In this document: piece by piece, positions 52,659 through 59,736 of the stretch
Position numbering within the stretch: position 1 is the stretch's first letter
Layout of the letters: each line of letters opens with the position of its first letter
Assembly (NCBI GenBank): GCA_934141555.1
Contig: CAKPCK010000003.1
Coordinates: 1 to 64,000 of the forward strand
Reading direction: 5' to 3'
Length of the DNA stretch: 64,000 nucleotides
DNA from: an uncultured Clostridia bacterium
GTDB taxonomy: Bacteria; Bacillota; Clostridia; TANB77; CAG-508
Notes under the pieces: model-generated
The model's input: only the letters and a program-made list of their open reading frames with translations
Databases searched by the model: none
Told to the model about the DNA's origin: nothing
Made by a program: the position numbers and the translations under genes

Positions 52659-53951
52659 ATGAAAGAAATCGAATTAAGAAATGTAAAAGGAACTACAGAT
52701 TATTCACCAAGAGAACAATATATAAGAAACTATATATCAGATACACTAAAAGGTGTATTTGAAAAATATGGATTTAAGCCATTACAAACACCATTATTAT
52801 GTTATTATGATTTATTAGCATTAAAATATGATGAAGAAAATGATATATTAAAAGAAGTGTATAAAGTATCTGACCAAGGAAATAGAAATTTAGCATTAAG
52901 ATATGATTTAACAGTACCATTTGCAAAATATATAGCAATAAATCAAAATACAAAACTTCCATTTAAAAGATATGAAATTGGAGAAGTATTTAGAAATGGA
53001 CCTGTAAAACTAGGAAGAGATAGAGAATTTATACAATGTGATGTAGATAGTGTTGGAATAGAAGGACAATTAGTAGAAGCAGAATTTATTGCATTATATG
53101 TAGAAGCGTATAACAAACTTGGAATAGATGTTGTAATAAAATATAATAATAGAAAGTTCTTATCAGGAATAATAATTGAAGCAGGTATATCTGAGGAATT
53201 AATTACAGATACAATAACAATAATTGATAAATTTGAAAAATTAACAAAAGAAGAATTACAAAAGGAATTCTTAAAAATAGGATTAAATGAAGAACAAATT
53301 GAAAAATTATATTCATATTTACAAATGAATATTGAAGAATTAATAAAATTAGAAAATAAAAATGAGGTTTTATCACAAGGAATTCAAGAACTAGAAACAT
53401 TAAAACAATATATAAATGAGCTTGAACTAACAAAATATGTACAATTTTCACCATCATTAGCAAGAGGACAAGAATATTATACAGGAACAGTATTTGAAGT
53501 ATATGTAACAGATGGAAGTATAAAATCAAGTATTGGTGGAGGAGGTCGTTATGATAAGATGATAACAGACTTCATAAATGATGGAAAAGAATATCCAGCA
53601 GTTGGAATAAGTTTTGGATTAAATGTTATATATGAAATATTGAAAAATAGAGAAGAATTTACTGAAAATGCTTTAACAGATATATTTATAATCCCAATGG
53701 GAACACAAATTCAATGTTTAAAAATAGCAGAAATAATGAGAAAAGCAGGATATAGAGTTGAAGTTGAAATGAAGACAAGAAAAATGAAAAAATCATTAGA
53801 ATATGCAAATGAAGAAAATATACCATATGTATTTATATTAGGAGAAGATGAATTAGCTCAAAATAATATAGCGGTAAAAAATATGAAAGAAAAAACTCAA
53901 GATATTATTAGTATAGATAATTTAGTGGAGAATTTTGAAAAAATAAAGTAA
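52659..53951 (+). CDS. hisS: Histidyl-tRNA synthetase
   Basis: This 430-residue class II enzyme charges tRNA-His. Motif 1 and the HisA region are at the N-terminus (NVKGTTDYSPRE). Motif 2 is YEIGEVFRNGPVKLGRDREFIQCDVD. The His-specific signature is LARGQEYYTGTVFEV (usually LVRGLDYYTG), and motif 3 is GGGGRYDKMI. The C-terminal anticodon-binding domain is present (IPMGTQIQCLKIAEIMRKAG). The variant motif 2 places it in the archaeal/clostridial-like subgroup. It is a single gene, with no T-box leader in the 132-base upstream region. Confidence 0.95.
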   Translation: MKEIELRNVKGTTDYSPREQYIRNYISDTLKGVFEKYGFKPLQTPLLCYYDLLALKYDEENDILKEVYKVSDQGNRNLALRYDLTVPFAKYIAINQNTKLPFKRYEIGEVFRNGPVKLGRDREFIQCDVDSVGIEGQLVEAEFIALYVEAYNKLGIDVVIKYNNRKFLSGIIIEAGISEELITDTITIIDKFEKLTKEELQKEFLKIGLNEEQIEKLYSYLQMNIEELIKLENKNEVLSQGIQELETLKQYINELELTKYVQFSPSLARGQEYYTGTVFEVYVTDGSIKSSIGGGGRYDKMITDFINDGKEYPAVGISFGLNVIYEILKNREEFTENALTDIFIIPMGTQIQCLKIAEIMRKAGYRVEVEMKTRKMKKSLEYANEENIPYVFILGEDELAQNNIAVKNMKEKTQDIISIDNLVENFEKIK

Positions 53952-53955
53952 AATA

Positions 53956-53984
53956 TTTACATTTATGTTAAGTAGTGATATAAT
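53956..53984 (+). promoter_or_regulatory. Promoter of the 90-aa orphan gene, shared-spacer type
   Basis: TTTACA (53956-53961), a 17-base spacer beginning TTTATGTTAAG and TATAAT (53979-53984) with TG before it. Confidence 0.75.
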
Positions 53985-54018
53985 AATGAAAGTTCTATAC
54001 TATAAGGAGGATGGCTTA

Positions 54019-54291
54019 ATGAGAGTTTGCGCAAAATCTTTATATCCAGCTCCACTTTTGGATATTGAAATCACAGCTGAACAAATGAGTGAAGGAAGTC
54101 AAGCTATTCGGGAAATATTAAAACTTATTGATAGTGCACAGGAAAAATATAAGGCAATTCCTAATGAGCAATATTCTCCAACAATGCTTAAAACAATTCA
54201 AAAAGGAATGTTGAGCATTAAATGTGAATTAATATTTCCTAAAGCAGAAAACACAATGGAATTTGTATTTGGCATAGGTGGAATGTTCTAA
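54019..54291 (+). CDS. 90-aa hypothetical protein, orphan cassette
   Basis: I do not recognise this protein. The N-terminal part is basic with a Cys and strands (VCAKSLYPAPLLDIEITA). A helical middle follows and the end is hydrophobic (MEFVFGIGGMF). The start is the ATG at 54019 after AAGGAGG; the longer frame from 53965 begins within the promoter. It has a promoter of the shared type and a terminator. Codon use is less AT-rich than in hisS. Confidence 0.7.
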   Translation: MRVCAKSLYPAPLLDIEITAEQMSEGSQAIREILKLIDSAQEKYKAIPNEQYSPTMLKTIQKGMLSIKCELIFPKAENTMEFVFGIGGMF

Positions 54292-54304
54292 TTAAGCTAA
54301 AACC

Positions 54305-54338
54305 AAAAGGTACTCTCAAATTAGGGAGTGCCTTTTTA
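54305..54338 (+). terminator. Terminator after the 90-aa gene
   Basis: AAAAGGTACTC pairs with GAGTGCCTTTT, followed by T. Confidence 0.85.
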
Positions 54339-54365
54339 TAATATAAAATATTTTAATAAAAACTA

Positions 54366-54394
54366 TAGACAATACATATAATATGTAATATAAT
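54366..54394 (+). promoter_or_regulatory. Promoter of the hemolysin III gene
   Basis: TAGACA (54366-54371), a 17-base spacer and TATAAT (54389-54394). Confidence 0.75.
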
Positions 54395-54397
54395 ATC

Positions 54398-54418
54398 ATC
54401 TAGTATTAAATACTAGAT
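54398..54418 (+). promoter_or_regulatory. Perfect palindromic operator candidate
   Basis: ATCTAGTATT-A-AATACTAGAT is an exact 10+1+10 palindrome 4 bases after the -10 box, where a repressor would block transcription. Confidence 0.6.
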
Positions 54419-54436
54419 AACAAAGGAGGATTAGTA

Positions 54437-55111
54437 ATGAAAAGAACAAAATTAAAAGATAGAGTATTACCAACATATACAAAAGGAGAAGAGATATTTA
54501 ATATGGTTTCACATATTGTTGGAGGAGCATTAGGGATAATAACAACAATACTTGCAATTGTAATTGGGGCAATTCGCCACAATGGATATGGGATTGTAAG
54601 TGGTATCATTTTTGGAGTATCAATGATATTTTTATATACAATGTCAAGCATATATCATGGACTTAGTCCTAAAAAATTGTCAAAAAAAGTAATGCAAATA
54701 ATGGACCATTGTGCGATATTTGTACTTATAGCAGGCTCATATACACCATTTGCATTATGTACATTAAGAGAATATTCAACTGCTCTTGGTTGGACTATAT
54801 TTGCTATAATTTGGATTTTTGCAGCATTAGGAATAACATTAAATGCAATTGATTTAAAAAAGTATAAAATATTTTCAATGATTTGTTATTTAGTAATGGG
54901 ATGGTGTATAATAATAAAAGCAAACCTATTACCAAAATTACTTACAATGCCTGGATTTATATTATTATTACTAGGTGGAATTATTTATACAATTGGTGCA
55001 GTATTATATGGATTAGGAAAAAAACATAAATATATACACTCAATTTTTCATTTAAGTGTATTTTTTGGAAATTTATTACATGTAATATGTATATTAATGT
55101 ATGTAATTTAA
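54437..55111 (+). CDS. Hemolysin III family (YqfA/PAQR-like) membrane protein
   Basis: This 224-residue protein has seven membrane helices and belongs to the hemolysin III/progestin-AdipoQ receptor superfamily. The conserved polar residues are present: MVSHIVGGALG, SSIYHGLS, MDHCAIFVLIAGSYTPF and a C-terminal HSIFHLSVFFGNLLH. The His residues are expected to bind zinc and suggest a hydrolase-like role in the membrane. It is rarely a true hemolysin. AAAGGAGG precedes the ATG. A palindrome overlies the promoter. Confidence 0.92.
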   Translation: MKRTKLKDRVLPTYTKGEEIFNMVSHIVGGALGIITTILAIVIGAIRHNGYGIVSGIIFGVSMIFLYTMSSIYHGLSPKKLSKKVMQIMDHCAIFVLIAGSYTPFALCTLREYSTALGWTIFAIIWIFAALGITLNAIDLKKYKIFSMICYLVMGWCIIIKANLLPKLLTMPGFILLLLGGIIYTIGAVLYGLGKKHKYIHSIFHLSVFFGNLLHVICILMYVI

Positions 55112-55188
55112 TGGTGAAAGATGTCGATGAAATGTTTATAAATCTTTAAATAATATATTGAAAATAAATAAAAATTATGTTAATATTT

Positions 55189-55217
55189 AAACATACTAAA
55201 TTTTAGTATGTTTTTTT
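55189..55217 (+). terminator. Terminator after the hemolysin III gene
   Basis: AAACATACT (55189-55197) pairs with AGTATGTTT (55205-55213), followed by a T run. Confidence 0.85.
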
Positions 55218-55268
55218 CTATATAGAAATTTTAATTCAAAAATATTAATTCAAGAAAGGAAATTCAAA

Positions 55269-57125
55269 GTGAAATTCAAGAAAATATTAAATATAATTTT
55301 AGTGGTATTTATTTTAATAAATGCTTTTCAAAACTATGCCAATGCAAATCCGATACCAATGGAAGAAGTTTACATAGAAGATTTAGGAGAATGTGAAAGA
55401 CATATACAATATTATCGAGAAAGTGATGGTGTTTGGAGTTATATAATAACAAATATGGTAGGATATAGAATAAATGGTAAATTACATTATGCATATTGTA
55501 TGCAACGTGATAGAAAAGGAGTTGGAGGAGAAAATGATGGATATAATGTAAAAATAAGTGATATGATACAAAATCCAGAAGTATGGAGAGCAATAATAAA
55601 TGGTTTTCCATATAAAACAGCAGAAGAATTAGATGTGAAAAATGATCAAGATGCATTTGTTGCCACAAAACAAGCAATATATAGTGTTATGTATGGATGG
55701 AATGTAGATTTGAGATATGTTGGCGTTGATGATGAAGGATGGAGAATTGTTGATGCGATAAGAAAAATAGTGAATTCGGCAAGAAATGGTACAGATACAC
55801 CAAACAAAACAAATTTATTAACAATTAGTAAGGTTGGAGAACTAAAAAAAGAATCAGAACAATATTATTCCCAAGAGTTTGAAGTAAATAGCAATGTCGA
55901 AATGGAAAACTATGAAATAACGAATATAAAAAATTTCCCTAAAGGAAGTTTTTCAGTAGATATAAATAATAACAAAAGAACCATATTTACTGGTGGTAAA
56001 AATTTTAAAATATTAATACCAACAAATAAAATTACAGAAAATTTTGAAGGAACTGTAACAATAAGTGGAAAGTTAAAAACTTATCCAATTTTTTATGGAG
56101 AAAGCTATGATAAAGAAAGACAAGACTATGCTTTAACATATGATTCATTCGAAAAAATAAATGCAGAAGTTTCAATAAATGTAAATGCATATAAATCTAA
56201 ATTAAAAATTTATAAAACAGATTCAGAAACAAATAAACCAATTGAAGGTGTTGAATTTAATTTTAAATATGAGAATGGAAAAAATATAGGAAATTATAAA
56301 ACAGATAAAAATGGAATAATTGAGATTAATAATTTAAGACAGGGAAAAATTGTAATAACAGAAATAAAAACTCAAAATCAGTATATATTAGATGAAAATA
56401 AAAGAGAAGTTATATTAGGATATGAAGATGAAAAAGAAGTAAAAATAGAAAATAGCAGGAAAAAAGGAAATATCAATATATTAAAAGTTGACAAGGATGA
56501 TAATAAAACAACAATAGAAGGAGTTGAATTTGATTTGCTTGATTCAACTGGAAAAAATATAATAAAACATGTTAAGACAGATAAAAATGGAAAAGCAGAA
56601 ATAAAAAATCTTGATATAGGAAAGTATATATTAAGAGAAACTAAAACAAAAAAAGAATATAAAATTGCTCTTGAACAAACTGTAACAATTGAATGGGGAA
56701 AAACATTAAATTTAACAATTGAAAATGAAAAAATGAAAGGGAAAATAAAAATTATAAAAATAAGTGAGGACGATAATCTAATAACAGGAGAAATGGCAGG
56801 GACACCGATTGAAAATGTAAGATTTGAGATATATGATGATTCTGGAAAATTAGTAGATACACTTATTACTAAAGATGATGGAATTGCAATTTCAAAAGAT
56901 TTAGTAGTAGGAAAATATATAATTAAAGAAAAAGAAACAGGAGAATATTATGAAATAAATGAAAAAGACTTTGAAGTTGAAATAACTAAAAATGGAGAAG
57001 TAGTAGATTTAACAATAAGCAATAAATCTAAAACTCCACCACCAGAAGAGCCAAAAGAAGAAACTCCTAAAATAGAAGTTCCTCCTATTGAGCCAATCAC
57101 CAAGTTACCTGTTACAGGATATTAA
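55269..57125 (+). CDS. Thioester/Cna-B surface adhesin with truncated sorting signal
   Basis: This 618-residue protein has a signal peptide (residues 1-25). A thioester-forming adhesin domain (about 40-180) carries Cys in HYAYCMQRD and the partner Gln in FVATKQAIYSVM. A spacer domain follows. Three Cna-B/prealbumin-like domains (about 315-400, 405-490 and 495-590) each have an initial Lys strand (KLKIYK, NINILK, KIKIIK) and a terminal E-box-like segment (VITEIK, ILRETK, IIKEKE). A Pro-rich stalk ends in LPVTGY and the stop codon. The hydrophobic helix and basic tail expected after LPXTG are absent. The start is GTG after AGAAAGGA. Confidence 0.88.
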   Translation: MKFKKILNIILVVFILINAFQNYANANPIPMEEVYIEDLGECERHIQYYRESDGVWSYIITNMVGYRINGKLHYAYCMQRDRKGVGGENDGYNVKISDMIQNPEVWRAIINGFPYKTAEELDVKNDQDAFVATKQAIYSVMYGWNVDLRYVGVDDEGWRIVDAIRKIVNSARNGTDTPNKTNLLTISKVGELKKESEQYYSQEFEVNSNVEMENYEITNIKNFPKGSFSVDINNNKRTIFTGGKNFKILIPTNKITENFEGTVTISGKLKTYPIFYGESYDKERQDYALTYDSFEKINAEVSINVNAYKSKLKIYKTDSETNKPIEGVEFNFKYENGKNIGNYKTDKNGIIEINNLRQGKIVITEIKTQNQYILDENKREVILGYEDEKEVKIENSRKKGNINILKVDKDDNKTTIEGVEFDLLDSTGKNIIKHVKTDKNGKAEIKNLDIGKYILRETKTKKEYKIALEQTVTIEWGKTLNLTIENEKMKGKIKIIKISEDDNLITGEMAGTPIENVRFEIYDDSGKLVDTLITKDDGIAISKDLVVGKYIIKEKETGEYYEINEKDFEVEITKNGEVVDLTISNKSKTPPPEEPKEETPKIEVPPIEPITKLPVTGY

Positions 57126-57137
57126 AAATTTAGTATT

Positions 57138-57866
57138 TTAATCTTTGATTTTTAAACTACTATCTAAAGCAAGTTTAATCATATTAGTTAGTCCTGTTTG
57201 TCTTTCTTCAGGTGTTGCAACTTCTTTAATATATTTTGAATCAACAACACTCATAATACAAGCTGCTTTTTGATTAAGAACTTTTGCTACATAAAATAAT
57301 GCAAAAGCTTCCATTTCAGCTGAAACAGGATTAAAATCTTTTGGTACTCTATCTAAAAATTTATTTACATCTGTCATGTATAAATCAAAACAATCTGTAC
57401 AAACAGTATTTCCTTTACATAAACTTATATTATTCTCTTTTGCTGTTTCTTCAAGAATCTTATTTAATTCATGATTTCCAGAAACTATATGACAATCTTC
57501 ATTATTTAATGTTAAAGCAAAATTTCCCTCGCTAAATACATTTTCAGCAAGTATAATATCAAATAATTTTAATTCTGGCTTATAAGAGCCACAAGAACCA
57601 ATTCTTATAATATTTTCAACTCCATAGTATTTATATAATTCATATGAATATATTCCCATACTTGGCATTCCCATTCCAGAAGCCATAATAGTTAATTCTT
57701 TTCCTTTATATTTTCCTGTATAAGCAAATATTCCTCTTACAGAATTTACTAATTTGTAATTATCTAAAAAATTTTCAGCAATATATTTAGCTCTTAAAGG
57801 ATCTCCTGGCATAATAACAGTTTTTGCAATATCTCCTAAGTTTGCTTCATTATGTGGTGTAGACAT
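57138..57866 (-). CDS. deoD: Purine nucleoside phosphorylase, DeoD type
   Basis: This 242-residue enzyme splits purine (deoxy)nucleosides with phosphate in salvage. DeoD hallmarks are STPHNEA at the N-terminus, VIMPGDPLRAKYIAE (phosphate site), MGMPSMGIYSYEL, IRIGSCGSY and the SAEMEAFALF nucleoside-binding motif near residue 180. AGGAGG precedes the start. It converges on the adhesin gene, leaving only 12 bases between the stop codons, which coincides with the missing end of the adhesin. Confidence 0.96.
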   Translation of the reverse strand: MSTPHNEANLGDIAKTVIMPGDPLRAKYIAENFLDNYKLVNSVRGIFAYTGKYKGKELTIMASGMGMPSMGIYSYELYKYYGVENIIRIGSCGSYKPELKLFDIILAENVFSEGNFALTLNNEDCHIVSGNHELNKILEETAKENNISLCKGNTVCTDCFDLYMTDVNKFLDRVPKDFNPVSAEMEAFALFYVAKVLNQKAACIMSVVDSKYIKEVATPEERQTGLTNMIKLALDSSLKIKD

Positions 57867-58002
57867 AAAATACCTCCTCTATATAAAATATTTCAAAAAA
57901 ATTATAACAATAAAAATATAAAATAGCAATAAAACTTGTAACATTTTTCCATATAAGTACATATAATTATTATGAAATAATTTATGAAAGGAAAGTGATT
58001 TT

Positions 58003-58371
58003 ATGGCAAATAGTGAAGAAAATATAAATAAGGATAAAAATGAAAACAGAAACATTAACATAGAACAAAATTCACCTGAAATTTTAACAAATCCAATATA
58101 TACACCTGCATTTTTAAGAGAACAAATAGGAAGATTAATGAGAGTAGAATTTCTAATTGGAACCAATAATATGGTTGATAGAATAGGAATTCTAGAAGAT
58201 GTAGGAGCAAGTTACATATTATTGAGGTCTTTTGAAAATGATAGTTTGGTGTATTGTGATATCTATTCAATAAAATTTATTACAATTTCAACAACAGGAT
58301 TTTATGGGAGTATAAATAATATGAATAGTATGAACAATATGGGAACACCAAACAGATTTAATTATTTTTAA
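58003..58371 (+). CDS. GerQ-like spore coat protein
   Basis: This 122-residue protein has a disordered, Asn/Lys-rich N-terminus (1-40). A core resembling GerQ/YwdL follows (about 45-100: AFLREQIGRLMRVEFLIG, then GILEDVGASYILLRSF and DIYSIKFITI), and the tail is Asn/Met/Gly-rich. In Bacillus, GerQ is a coat protein crosslinked by transglutaminase Tgl and is needed for CwlJ function. The match is partial, so I regard this as a coat protein of the GerQ type with moderate support. AAAGGAAAG precedes the ATG. Confidence 0.6.
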   Translation: MANSEENINKDKNENRNINIEQNSPEILTNPIYTPAFLREQIGRLMRVEFLIGTNNMVDRIGILEDVGASYILLRSFENDSLVYCDIYSIKFITISTTGFYGSINNMNSMNNMGTPNRFNYF

Positions 58372-58400
58372 TTGACATTTATGTAAATAAATAGTATAAT
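58372..58400 (+). promoter_or_regulatory. Promoter of the 168-aa gene, shared-spacer type
   Basis: TTGACA (58372-58377), a 17-base spacer beginning TTTATGTAAATA and TATAAT (58395-58400). The -35 box overlaps the end of the previous gene. Confidence 0.8.
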
Positions 58401-58403
58401 TTG

Positions 58404-58480
58404 AAACGATATAGTTAAATACTATGTCGTTTACTTTTTTCTACTAATTAGTAGGAGGAAAATCCTCTAGCTTTTTAGTT
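58404..58480 (+). promoter_or_regulatory. Structured leader with tandem terminator-like hairpins
   Basis: AAACGATATAGT (58404-58415) pairs with ACTATGTCGTTT (58421-58432), followed by T7. Then comes an exact palindrome CTACTAATTAGTAG (58441-58454), and GAGGA/TCCTC (58455-58467) followed by TTTTT. All lie between the transcription start and the ribosome site. Confidence 0.65.
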
Positions 58481-58527
58481 TTACATATATTTTTATACAT
58501 CAATAAAAGCAGTAAAGGAGGAAAAAT

Positions 58528-59034
58528 ATGTTAAGCATTATTATTGGAGCCGTAATTATAGTTGTTTTGATTTTTGTTGGTATTGAGTTTGGAATTAATG
58601 ACACAATATTTTCAGTGATTTTTGTAGTTGTAGTTATAGGGGCTGGTGGAATTGGACTGTTTTATCCTGCAAAAGGTTTTACTGATTGGCAACTTGTAAA
58701 AGAAACAGAATTAGTAACATTATCAAATTCTGTTGCATCCCAGGGAAGTGGCAGAATGTTTTATGTTTCTATTTCTGCAGATAATGTATATTCTTACAGA
58801 TATGAAATTGAATCAGAGTTTAAAACAGAAGGTTCTAAATCATATAAAGTTGATACTGTTAGTGGAGATAATGTCGAAGAAATTGAAGAAGCTAATTCTT
58901 CCAAAGCAATACTTCAAGAATATCATCGTAAAGGAAAAATGTCAATTTGGTCTTTTGCATTTTTGAGTGATGAAACTAGATATGTGTTTAGAGTTCCTAA
59001 AGGCACGATTTCGAGAGAAATTGCTTTGAAATAA
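58528..59034 (+). CDS. 168-aa two-helix membrane protein, orphan cassette
   Basis: I do not recognise this protein. Two N-terminal membrane helices (residues 2-22 and 28-48) are followed by a soluble domain of about 110 residues with alternating strands, a Ser-rich loop (TLSNSVASQGSG) and acidic stretches. It has no cysteine or lipobox. AAAGGAGG precedes the ATG. Expression is probably controlled through the unusual leader. Codon use is less AT-rich than in the neighbouring rdgB. Confidence 0.7.
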   Translation: MLSIIIGAVIIVVLIFVGIEFGINDTIFSVIFVVVVIGAGGIGLFYPAKGFTDWQLVKETELVTLSNSVASQGSGRMFYVSISADNVYSYRYEIESEFKTEGSKSYKVDTVSGDNVEEIEEANSSKAILQEYHRKGKMSIWSFAFLSDETRYVFRVPKGTISREIALK

Positions 59035-59040
59035 TGCAAT

Positions 59041-59084
59041 AAAGTCAGAGAATTTGTAATTTTTATTAATTATAAATTTCTCTG
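59041..59084 (+). terminator. Terminator after the 168-aa gene
   Basis: AAAGTCAGAG and CTCTGGCTTT with inner AATTTGTAAT/ATTATAAATT, then TT. Confidence 0.85.
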
Positions 59085-59156
59085 GCTTTTTATATATGAA
59101 TTTATTGTAAACAAAAAAACAATATGATATACTAAAAATGTAAGGAGAAAAAAGAT

Positions 59157-59720
59157 ATGGAAGAAATAATAATAGCAACATCAAATAAAGGAAAAGTAAA
59201 AGAGGCACAAGGAATTTTAAAAAAATTTAAAGTAATTCCAATGAGTGAAATTGGTGTTAATATAGATGTGGAAGAAGATGGAAAAACATTTAAAGAAAAT
59301 GCTATAAAAAAAGCAAAAACAATAGCACAAGAAATTAATAAAATATGTTTAGCTGATGATTCTGGCATTGAAATTGAATATTTGAATGGATTTCCAGGAG
59401 TAATTACAAAAAGGTGGCATAGTGGAACAGATAGAGAAAGAAATATGGCACTATTGGAAAAATTAATAGGAATACCAAAAGAAAAAAGAAAAATAAAATT
59501 TATAACAGCAATTGCTTTATCAGATGGAAATACAACAATTTGTAAAGAAGGAATAATAGAAGGATATGTAGCAAACGAACCAAGAGGAAATAATGGATTT
59601 GGATTTGATGAGATATTTGAATTAGAAAATGGAAAGACTTTAGCAGAATTAACTCAAGTTGAAAAGAATGAGATTAGTGCAAGAAAAATTGCATTAGAAC
59701 AAATAGAAAAATTAATATAA
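59157..59720 (+). CDS. rdgB: XTP/dITP diphosphatase
   Basis: RdgB hydrolyses XTP, ITP and dITP to monophosphates, preventing their incorporation into nucleic acids. The 187-residue protein has the family N-terminus IIIATSNKGKVKE, the catalytic LADDSGIEIEYLNGFPGV and the NGFGFDEIF nucleotide-recognition segment. These match the canonical enzyme, unlike the divergent copy at 46.8 kb. AAGGAGAA precedes the ATG. The downstream M6 protease gene starts 17 bases later and may be co-transcribed. Confidence 0.94.
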   Translation: MEEIIIATSNKGKVKEAQGILKKFKVIPMSEIGVNIDVEEDGKTFKENAIKKAKTIAQEINKICLADDSGIEIEYLNGFPGVITKRWHSGTDRERNMALLEKLIGIPKEKRKIKFITAIALSDGNTTICKEGIIEGYVANEPRGNNGFGFDEIFELENGKTLAELTQVEKNEISARKIALEQIEKLI

Positions 59721-59736
59721 GAATAGGAGAAAACAT

